A DNA stretch of 5,397 nucleotides from Natrialbaceae archaeon (GTDB taxonomy: Archaea; Halobacteriota; Halobacteria; Halobacteriales; Natrialbaceae). Every line of letters begins with the position of its first letter. The first letter of the stretch is position 1. Shown piece after piece: positions 1 through 4,645 of this stretch. A program made the translations under genes and the position numbers. Under the pieces are notes generated by a model that saw only the letters and a list, made by a program, of their open reading frames with translations, ran no database searches and was not told where the DNA came from. Location: assembly GCA_003552885.1 (NCBI GenBank), contig PUPA01000159.1, forward strand, positions 1 through 5,397. Reading direction: 5' to 3'.

Positions 1-6
1 ACGGCC

Positions 7-336
7 GTGCCGACCGTTCGCTTTCGCGGCCGGGAGATCGAGTGTGCGGAGGGACGACTCCTCCGGGAGGTCCTGCTGGAGGCCGGCGAGACGCCACACA
101 ACGGCCGGGCCGACCTGTTGAACTGCCGTGGGCTGGGCAGCTGTGGAACCTGTGCGGTCGCCGTCGAGGGCGACTGTAGCGAGCCGACCGCGATGGAGCG
201 ATGCCGGCTCGCGATCCCGCCTCACGACCCCGAGGCGGGGCTCAGGCTCTCGTGCCAGACGCGGGTCCGGGGCGACCTGACGGTGAGAAAACACGGCGGA
301 TTCTGGGGTCAACACGTAGGGGACGACGACAGCTGA
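7..336 (+). CDS. [2Fe-2S] ferredoxin, short haloarchaeal type
   Basis: Small electron carrier of the 2Fe-2S ferredoxin (fer2) family, acting in the cytoplasm. The 109-residue product has a beta-grasp-like start (TVRFRGREIECAEG), then the cluster-binding loop with Cys40, Cys46 and Cys49 in NCRGLGSCGTC, and the fourth ligand Cys83 in LSCQTRV. Further cysteines at 13, 57 and 66 are not part of the motif. The spacing C-x5-C-x2-C-x33-C is one residue longer in the first gap than the plant-type C-x4-C-x2-C. The well-known haloarchaeal ferredoxins of about 128 residues have an acidic N-terminal insertion; this protein lacks it and is nearly charge-balanced (about 17 acidic, 14 basic residues). The start is GTG; the frame stays open to the window edge, so an upstream start is not excluded, but the family normally begins at this point. 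The redox partner is unknown. It converges on the next gene. Confidence 0.9.
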   Translation: MPTVRFRGREIECAEGRLLREVLLEAGETPHNGRADLLNCRGLGSCGTCAVAVEGDCSEPTAMERCRLAIPPHDPEAGLRLSCQTRVRGDLTVRKHGGFWGQHVGDDDS

Positions 337-351
337 GACGCCTCAGCCGTC
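328..351. terminator. Hairpin over two convergent stop codons
   Basis: The arms GCTGAG (332-337) and CTCAGC (342-347) form a perfect 6-base-pair stem with a 4-base loop. Three more pairs (328-330 with 349-351) extend it across one mismatch. The TGA of the ferredoxin lies in the left arm and the TGA of the minus-strand gene in the right arm. It could act as a two-way transcription end, but no T-run follows on either strand, which is unlike most archaeal terminators, and a 6-base stem is common by chance in GC-rich DNA. Confidence 0.25.
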
Positions 352-1155
352 ACGGACGTACCGGACGGCGCCGTCCTCGACGACCGCCAGCGTCCACGAG
401 CGGGCCAGCCGCCCGCCGGCTCTCACGTGGTGTTCGGGGACGAGCGGCATCGACACCGGCCGGTAGGCGTTCGCCCGCATCGCGGCCACGCCGCCGTAGA
501 CCCCGACCGTCCGTTCGTGGTCGAAGACCCGAAAACGACCGTCCTCGCCGCGGGCGTACCGGTGGCGGAAGGCGGCCGGATCCGGCCCCGGACACCGCAG
601 GGACGCGACGGAGGGGAACGCGGCGACGACCGATCCGTCGGTCTCGAGAACCAGCGCGGGTCCGTCGGTTCCCGTGCGTCCGGAGTCGGCGGCGTCTCCC
701 GGGTCCGTCCTCTCGGCCGTCGCGAACGGGCCGTCACGGAGCGGTGACTCACGCCAGGTGGGGGACCCGTCCGTCCGCACGCAGGCGTAGGTGTCGTCCC
801 GGAGGCGGACACGTTCCGGTATCGAGAAGAACCGACGGCCGTTCGCTCGCTCGTCCCGGAGGAGGAAGGCCCCACCGAGCACCTCGAGGGCGGAGTCGGC
901 GTCGGCCCCGTCGACGACGAGCAGCGGTCGCCGACCCGCCCTCGCGGCGGCCGCGATCGGGGCGACGACGGACAGCGGGGTCGGCCCTGTGAGCGGTTCG
1001 ACGGCGAGTGGGGTGTCGGCCGGCCCACGGAGAGCCGCCGTCCCCGTCGCCGTCGCGGGCGGCTCGACGGGGTCGTCGTTCCGTGTGATCCGACAGCCCC
1101 GATCCTCGAGGTCCGCGAGGACCGTCCCGAGGACGGTCGGTTCGTGGTCGATCAT
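343..1155 (-). CDS. Unrecognised haloarchaeal protein, 270 aa
   Basis: I do not recognise the family. The ATG start has no Shine-Dalgarno site but has a TATA-like element about 30 bases upstream. The product is soluble: no signal peptide or membrane segment is visible. The N-terminal part (1-75) is Ala/Pro/Thr-rich; residues 76-93 read as a buried strand followed by a helix (RPLLVVDGADADSALEVL); 98-128 is Arg-rich and ends in DTYACVRTDG. A low-complexity Asp/Gly/Thr linker spans about 148-166. The C-terminal half (167-270) looks beta-rich, with ALVLETDGSVVAAFPS, GRFRVFDHERTVGVYGG and WTLAVVEDGAVRYVRDG. Cysteines are at 21, 125 and 188 and form no metal motif. It lies 42 bases downstream of the aspartate kinase on the same strand, so co-transcription is possible. 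Coding status is supported by the ATG, the clean fit between neighbours and the non-repetitive protein-like composition; the plus-strand frames over it are Arg-rich and implausible. Function unknown. Confidence 0.75.
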   Translation of the reverse strand: MIDHEPTVLGTVLADLEDRGCRITRNDDPVEPPATATGTAALRGPADTPLAVEPLTGPTPLSVVAPIAAAARAGRRPLLVVDGADADSALEVLGGAFLLRDERANGRRFFSIPERVRLRDDTYACVRTDGSPTWRESPLRDGPFATAERTDPGDAADSGRTGTDGPALVLETDGSVVAAFPSVASLRCPGPDPAAFRHRYARGEDGRFRVFDHERTVGVYGGVAAMRANAYRPVSMPLVPEHHVRAGGRLARSWTLAVVEDGAVRYVRDG

Positions 1156-1178
1156 CGTCGTAACTAACGCCGGCGCGG

Positions 1179-1185
1179 CTATGAA
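1179..1185 (-). promoter_or_regulatory. Possible TATA element of the 270-aa gene
   Basis: On the minus strand TTCATAG begins 30 bases before the ATG at 1155, in a gap that is otherwise GC-rich. That distance would put the transcript start within a few bases of the ATG, as expected for a leaderless haloarchaeal mRNA. The element is weak, and read-through from the aspartate kinase gene is an alternative. Confidence 0.35.
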
Positions 1186-1197
1186 TGCGACGGGCCG

Positions 1198-2376
1198 TCA
1201 GAACAGCCCCTGGGCGATCTCTAAGGTCTCCTCGCGGTCGGCCCAGCCGACGAAGATCGCGACGCTGGTGGCGCTGGTGATGAGGTCGTGGATGTTGATG
1301 TGGGCGGCGGCGATGGGATCGACGATCTCGCCGATGACGCCGGGCTGGTTGGGCAACTCGCCGCCGGTGACCCGGACCACCGCGAGCGGCTCGTCGAGGG
1401 TGACACTCGAGAGCGCGGGTCGTTCGATCACCTGCCGGTGGAGGATGTTCTCTGCGTACTCGGCGTCCTCGACGTCGACGTAGAAGGTGATCGTGTCGAC
1501 GCCGCTGGCGACGGCGTCGATGTTGATCTCGCTGTCCCCGAGGGCGGTCGACAGCGACTGGAAGACGCCGGGCTGGTTGCGGATCGCCCGGCCGGCGACG
1601 GTGAGACAGGCCAGTGGCTCCTCGCGCAAGTCGACGAGGTTCTCGAACTCGCCTTCGATGCTCGTTCCGCCGGTCAGCAGGTCGCCGTGCTGGTAGTGGA
1701 CGACCCGGACGCCGAGCTCGCCGCCTTTGTACGAGAGCGCGGAGGGAGCGACCACCTCGGCGCCACGAAACGAGAGGTTCCGAAGCTCGTCGACCGAGAT
1801 CTCGCCGACGTTTCGGGCACCCTCGACGACGTTCGGATCACCGGTCATCACGCCCTCGACGTCGGTGACGATGACCACCTCGTCGGCGTCCATGTAGTTG
1901 CCGAGCATGACCGCGGTGGTGTCCGACCCGCCGCGACCGAGCGTCGTGATCGTCCCGTCGTGAGCCTCCGCGAGGAAGCCGGTGATCACCGGGACCGCCT
2001 CCTGCATGTCCCCGGCGAGCGCGAGCGCTCGGCGGCGGGTCTCCTCGACGTCGACCTCGCCGTACTCGTCGGTGATGACGGGCCAATCCTCGCTGCCGGG
2101 TTCGAGAAACCGGGCCGCGACGCCCCGCGCGGCGAGGGCGGCTTTCAGCATCCGGACCGAGGTCCGTTCGCCCATGCTGACGATCTGGGCGCGGTCGATC
2201 TCGTCGGCTTCGAAGGTGATCTCCTCGAGGAGGTCGTCGGTGGTCGACCCCATCGCGCTGGCGACGACGGCGATCTCGTGGCCGTCGGCGACGGCGTCGG
2301 CGATGGAGTCTGCGGCGCGGTTGATCCGATCGCCGCTACCGAGGCTCGTCCCGCCGAACTTCGCTACGACGCGCAT
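1198..2376 (-). CDS. lysC: Aspartate kinase (aspartokinase)
   Basis: Catalyses ATP + L-aspartate to 4-phospho-L-aspartate, the first step toward threonine, methionine and, by the diaminopimelate route, lysine; cytoplasmic. The 392-residue product is complete and of usual length for a monofunctional enzyme, with no homoserine dehydrogenase fused. The kinase domain (about 1-250) has KFGGTS at 6-11 with the catalytic Lys6, SMGERTS at 67-73, TLGRGGSDTTA at 145-155 (Asp152 matches the catalytic Asp of E. coli LysC) and VTDVEGVMTGDP at 170-181. Two ACT domains follow (about 255-316 and 330-392), each with an N-Q-P-G-V turn (268 and 343), so allosteric control by an end-product amino acid is likely; which one cannot be read from sequence. 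The chosen ATG starts exactly at the family N-terminus (MRVVAKFGGTS) and has a Shine-Dalgarno-like GGTGA 4 bases before it; the frame stays open 97 codons further upstream but that extension is Arg-rich and unlike the family. Neighbours are not pathway genes. The symbol lysC is the general family name. Confidence 0.97.
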   Translation of the reverse strand: MRVVAKFGGTSLGSGDRINRAADSIADAVADGHEIAVVASAMGSTTDDLLEEITFEADEIDRAQIVSMGERTSVRMLKAALAARGVAARFLEPGSEDWPVITDEYGEVDVEETRRRALALAGDMQEAVPVITGFLAEAHDGTITTLGRGGSDTTAVMLGNYMDADEVVIVTDVEGVMTGDPNVVEGARNVGEISVDELRNLSFRGAEVVAPSALSYKGGELGVRVVHYQHGDLLTGGTSIEGEFENLVDLREEPLACLTVAGRAIRNQPGVFQSLSTALGDSEINIDAVASGVDTITFYVDVEDAEYAENILHRQVIERPALSSVTLDEPLAVVRVTGGELPNQPGVIGEIVDPIAAAHINIHDLITSATSVAIFVGWADREETLEIAQGLF

Positions 2377-2420
2377 GGCCTCACCCCACGGGCGGGTCGT
2401 GAGCCGGTGGACACGCTCAT
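2364..2420 (-). other. Possible 18-codon upstream frame overlapping aspartate kinase start
   Basis: On the minus strand an ATG at 2420 opens an 18-codon frame (MSVSTGSRPARGVRPCAS) that ends in TAG at 2364-2366, 13 bases inside the aspartate kinase gene in a different frame. The TATA-like element at 2445-2450 predicts transcription starting near 2420, so this would be the first ATG on the mRNA and could be read in leaderless fashion. The peptide is not enriched in Thr, Met or Lys codons, which argues against classical attenuation. Most likely chance; a coupling role is speculative. Confidence 0.15.
2381..2387 (-). promoter_or_regulatory. Shine-Dalgarno-like site of aspartate kinase
   Basis: The minus strand reads GGGGTGA, containing the GGTGA core that pairs with the archaeal 16S rRNA 3' end, and ends 4 bases before the ATG at 2376. 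It supports that ATG as the start and implies a leadered transcript of about 45 bases, unlike the apparently leaderless neighbours. Confidence 0.6.
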
Positions 2421-2444
2421 ACGCGACCCGTAACCAGAGGGGGC

Positions 2445-2450
2445 AAATAA
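2445..2450 (-). promoter_or_regulatory. TATA-like element for aspartate kinase
   Basis: TTATTT on the minus strand is the most AT-rich hexamer in the divergent gap. An archaeal transcript starts about 25-27 bases downstream of the box, giving a start near 2420 and a short leader carrying the Shine-Dalgarno-like site. Confidence 0.55.
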
Positions 2451-2502
2451 CCCTGTCCTTCCGATCCCCGTCCGATCGATCGTCGCCGGCTACCGGCCGG
2501 GA

Positions 2503-2508
2503 TTTATG
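2503..2508 (+). promoter_or_regulatory. TATA-like element for the GNAT gene
   Basis: TTTATG lies 32 bases before the ATG at 2535, predicting a transcript start within a few bases of the ATG and thus a leaderless or nearly leaderless mRNA. No Shine-Dalgarno site is present. A 10-base palindrome, CGATCGATCG (2473-2482), sits between this box and the opposite one at 2445-2450 and could be an operator, but palindromes of this size occur by chance several times in a window of this length. Confidence 0.55.
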
Positions 2509-2534
2509 TTCGTGGGTCGCCTTGACACGATCCG

Positions 2535-2978
2535 ATGAACGTACGGGACGCACTCGAGGCCGACGCCGACGCGCTGGCGTCGATCGCGGACGCGCCGACG
2601 GACGTGATGCGAAACCTGGTCCACGATCGGACGGTACGCGTCGCAGAGGACGGTGCCCACGACCCAAACGCCGACGTCGGTGAGACGAAATACGGCGGCT
2701 CGGATCCGGAGGATCTCCTGGGGTTCATCAGCTTCGACGCCCAGCAGGAGACGGTCCACGTCACCCAGATCGACGGCACCGAGGCGGCCTGTGAGCGGCT
2801 GCTCGCCGAACCGGTACGCTTTGCAGAACGCGAGGGAATGGACGTGGAGGTGCTCGTTCCCGAGGGCGAGGAGGCCGTAGACGACGCCGCGGCCGCACTC
2901 GGCTTCGAGGAGGTCGGTCTCGGACCGCGCTTCGACGGCGCACGGACGAGGAGATACCGCCTCGAGTCCGGGCCCTGA
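2535..2978 (+). CDS. GNAT-like N-acetyltransferase, acidic
   Basis: Small cytoplasmic protein (147 residues) resembling the GCN5-related N-acetyltransferase fold, which transfers acetyl from acetyl-CoA to an amine. The opening MNVRDALEADADALASIADA matches the first strand and helix of the fold. Residues about 38-60 form an acidic loop, 61-79 a strand pair (LLGFISFDAQQETVHVTQI), 83-99 a helix, 102-108 the MDVEVLV strand, and 114-127 a helix ending in ALGFEEVG, like the GNAT motif B 'LGF'. The acetyl-CoA loop, normally R/Q-x-x-G-x-G/A, reads Q78-I-D-G81-T-E83, so the last small residue is replaced by Glu; activity is therefore not certain. No substrate can be inferred. The ATG is supported by the upstream TATA box. 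The gene is divergent from aspartate kinase across a 158-base shared promoter region and converges on the glycosyltransferase 7 bases beyond its stop. An alternative view is a catalytically degenerate GNAT relative. Confidence 0.8.
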   Translation: MNVRDALEADADALASIADAPTDVMRNLVHDRTVRVAEDGAHDPNADVGETKYGGSDPEDLLGFISFDAQQETVHVTQIDGTEAACERLLAEPVRFAEREGMDVEVLVPEGEEAVDDAAAALGFEEVGLGPRFDGARTRRYRLESGP

Positions 2979-2985
2979 TCCGGAG

Positions 2986-4287
2986 TCACCGGCTGCGACG
3001 GTACCGGTGGCGGACACAGCCGGCGAGCATCACCAGACAGCCAAGCAGCTGTGGGGTGAGGAGGGTGAGGGTCGGAGCCACGACGGCCCACAGCGCCCCG
3101 GCGAGGGGGTCGGGCGTCGCGGAGGCGAGCGGCTCGACGGTCTCGAGGGTGAGCACGACGTTCGCGAGGACGGCGCCGGCGACGAGCAGCCGCCGGGAGG
3201 GGCCGTCCCGGAGGAGGTACAGCGTCGGCACGAGGGTCCCGAACGCGAGCACGTAGTACAGCGGGTACGAGGGGAAGTAAAGCAGGATCGAGACGAGCGT
3301 GGCGTGGGCGGCCACGAGCCGGTCGACGGGTTCCCGGAAGTCGGTGTAGACGTACGCGAGGGCGGGTGCGAGGACGAGCGCCGCGAGGACCGTCATCCCG
3401 ACGGGGTCGAGCCCGGGCAGGAGCACCGAGAGCGGACGCCTGACGGTGAGATACGGGTTCGCCGGATCGAGCCCGCCGACGAACGCCCCCGCGTCGCCCT
3501 CCGGGAGCAGGACCTCGAGGAAGTACGTCCGGGTCGTCTCCCGCCCGAAGACGACGGCGCCGACGGCGAGCCCACCGAGGCCGGTCGCGAGGGCGGTGCC
3601 GACGGCGGTCCACGCACGCCGGACCAGCAGCCAGAGGCCGACCGCGGCGGGGAAGACCTTGATCAGGGCGCCACCGGCGAGGGCGACCCCCGCGAGGACG
3701 CCCTCGCGGGTGGGGATCGAACCGGAGGGGGTCCCCCCGCTCTCCGGGCCGTCGGGCCGGCAACACCGCCGGTCTGGCCCTTCGAGAGTGCCGCGTTCGA
3801 GGAGGTAGAGCCCGACGCCGACGAGCGCGGCCATCCGGAGGTTGACCTGGCCGTAGTACAGCGAGGGTACCGTGTGAACCGAAGCGACGACGAAGCCGGC
3901 GATCAGGAGCCGATCGACGGTCGCGAGCGCCCTGTGGCGGCCGATCCAGCCGATGAGGACCGCGGCGAACGCGAGGCCGATACCGACCTCGAGGAGGGTG
4001 TGGGCGAGGAAGGCGACCCGGAGATTGAGGAGGGCAAACGGGAAGAATGTGAGGATCGTGACCGGCGGATAGAGGTAGTAGAAGTGGGGGAACCGGTCGG
4101 GGGCGACGTCGTAGAACCCCTCGCCGGCGAGGGCGGCCTCGCTCGCGACGTGGTAGACCTCGAAGTTGGCCGCGAGCATGTGCGGGCGCTCGAGGTGGAC
4201 CGAAACCAGGCTCCCGAGGCCGAGGGTGAGCCCGCTCGCGAGGACGAGTCGGGCACCGAACGTCGGCGGATCGGCCGGCCGTGACAC
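2986..4287 (-). CDS. GT87-type polytopic membrane glycosyltransferase
   Basis: Integral membrane protein of 433 residues resembling glycosyltransferase family 87 (DUF2029; relatives include mycobacterial mannosyltransferase PimE), GT-C-fold enzymes that use polyprenyl-phosphate sugars and act on the outer face of the membrane. About 10-11 hydrophobic segments are visible, including roughly 12-31, 92-115, 150-164, 196-223, 227-248, 296-314, 324-358, 366-382 and 395-425. The family signature lies in the first outer loop and second segment: NFEVYHVASEAALAGEGFYD (41-60), then YLYPPVTILTFFPFALL (71-87). ALIKVFPAA (207-215) is another typical segment. Many GT87 members have Asp where Asn41 stands here. 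Residues 166-193 form a hydrophilic loop (RRCCRPDG, ESGGTPSG) encoded by G/C tracts. The start is GTG, giving a short polar N-terminus before the first membrane segment; the next ATG (Met37) would remove that segment. Acceptor and sugar are unknown; a role in glycolipid or surface glycan synthesis is inference. It stands alone, flanked by a convergent gene and a 358-base gap. Confidence 0.85.
   Translation of the reverse strand: MSRPADPPTFGARLVLASGLTLGLGSLVSVHLERPHMLAANFEVYHVASEAALAGEGFYDVAPDRFPHFYYLYPPVTILTFFPFALLNLRVAFLAHTLLEVGIGLAFAAVLIGWIGRHRALATVDRLLIAGFVVASVHTVPSLYYGQVNLRMAALVGVGLYLLERGTLEGPDRRCCRPDGPESGGTPSGSIPTREGVLAGVALAGGALIKVFPAAVGLWLLVRRAWTAVGTALATGLGGLAVGAVVFGRETTRTYFLEVLLPEGDAGAFVGGLDPANPYLTVRRPLSVLLPGLDPVGMTVLAALVLAPALAYVYTDFREPVDRLVAAHATLVSILLYFPSYPLYYVLAFGTLVPTLYLLRDGPSRRLLVAGAVLANVVLTLETVEPLASATPDPLAGALWAVVAPTLTLLTPQLLGCLVMLAGCVRHRYRRSR
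3689..3710. repeat. 9-base inverted repeat inside the glycosyltransferase gene
   Basis: CCCGCGAGG (3689-3697) and CCTCGCGGG (3702-3710) are perfect inverted copies around a 4-base loop, within codons for about residues 193-200. The same short stretch is followed by a G5-T-C6 tract at 3727-3738. The hairpin would be very stable in RNA. It may be only a by-product of GC-rich codon choice. Confidence 0.5.
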
Positions 4288-4294
4288 GCGTGTC
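4283..4294. promoter_or_regulatory. 12-base palindrome over glycosyltransferase start codon
   Basis: GACACGCGTGTC is a perfect palindrome that includes the GTG start codon (4285-4287 read on the minus strand). If the transcript is leaderless, the palindrome lies on the transcript start, a classical repressor position. About one perfect 12-base palindrome is expected by chance in a window of this size, so function is only a possibility. Confidence 0.3.
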
Positions 4295-4310
4295 GGTCCT
4301 CGCGGAACCC

Positions 4311-4317
4311 GTTTGAA
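4311..4317 (-). promoter_or_regulatory. Possible TATA element of the glycosyltransferase gene
   Basis: The minus strand reads TTCAAAC beginning 30 bases before the GTG at 4287. Its position fits a leaderless transcript; its sequence is a weak match to the haloarchaeal TATA consensus. Confidence 0.35.
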
Positions 4318-4521
4318 TCGTTCGCCTCGCTGGAGGTGTTTCGGCCGTCGGTATCAGGGGAGACGACGTGAGTCGAACTCGCCCGTTCAGGCCCTCGTCG
4401 ACCGTACTCGTCCCGACCCTATCCGAATCGGAGGGCCGTTCCCGTGTCTCGGGCTCCGCGCTGACGATCGTGCCATCGAAGCTCGCGGTCACGCGTACGT
4501 CACGGGGGAATCGACGCAGGT

Positions 4522-4560
4522 GAACACTGCGCGTTCGTCGCCAGGCCGCGAGCAGTGTTC
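4522..4560. repeat. Inverted repeat GAACACTGC / GCAGTGTTC
   Basis: GAACACTGC (4522-4530) and GCAGTGTTC (4552-4560) are perfect inverted 9-base arms separated by 21 bases. The arms are more AT-rich than their surroundings. Across one mismatch two further pairs form inward (4532-4533 with 4549-4550). It could be a pair of half-sites for a regulator, the stem of a small RNA, or a remnant of a transposon end; nothing in the sequence decides between these. Confidence 0.5.
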
Positions 4561-4645
4561 GTTCGATGCTGCCGGAGGGAACTCGCGGACGACTCCCGCC
4601 GGTACGGGGTGGTGAAGATCGCTCACACGGCCCCGCCCGGGAGGA

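Larger units (their letters stand above)
4288..4645. other. 358-base intergenic gap, no gene seen
   Basis: Between the glycosyltransferase start and the ATPase stop I see no credible gene on either strand. Open frames crossing it are Arg/Ser/Pro-rich, lack promoters and only continue as antisense of the glycosyltransferase. Contents: the probable glycosyltransferase promoter at the left end, a direct repeat GTCACG at 4488-4493 and 4499-4504 (11 bases apart, one helical turn), and a 9-base inverted repeat at 4522-4560. No T-run terminator is visible just beyond the ATPase stop at 4646. No tRNA can be folded here. Confidence 0.6.

Noticed and set aside
201..992. Plus-strand 263-codon frame overlapping the ferredoxin end and the 270-residue gene
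   Set aside because: It is extremely Arg-rich and low in complexity, starts inside the ferredoxin gene, and is typical of an off-frame reading of GC-rich DNA.
1288..2433. Plus-strand acidic 381-codon frame opposite aspartate kinase
   Set aside because: Aspartate kinase on the minus strand is unmistakable. The opposite frame is low-complexity Val/Asp/Gly sequence without motifs.
2377..2667. 97-codon N-terminal extension of aspartate kinase
   Set aside because: The extension is Arg/Pro-rich, overlaps the divergent GNAT gene and promoter region, and the family N-terminus with a Shine-Dalgarno-like site lies at 2376.
2967..2984. TCCGG/CCGGA hairpin between the GNAT and glycosyltransferase stops
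   Set aside because: A 5-base stem with an 8-base loop and no T-run is expected often by chance in this GC-rich sequence; too weak to call a terminator.
3007..4284. Plus-strand acidic 425-codon frame opposite the glycosyltransferase
   Set aside because: It mirrors the real gene almost exactly. Antisense of GC-rich haloarchaeal genes often reads as Asp/Glu/Gly-rich protein. It has no hydrophobic core pattern or family motif, while the minus strand has clear GT87 features.
4371..4430. tRNA-like TCGAAC element in the non-coding gap
   Set aside because: The T-loop-like bases are not flanked by a matching 5-base-pair stem, and no acceptor or anticodon stem can be found on either strand.
2504..4492. 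Minus-strand 662-codon frame covering the GNAT and glycosyltransferase genes
   Set aside because: It is Arg/Pro-rich, out of frame with both real genes, and open only because stop codons are rare in this composition. The first 70 residues (from 4492) look less extreme but have no promoter or own stop.
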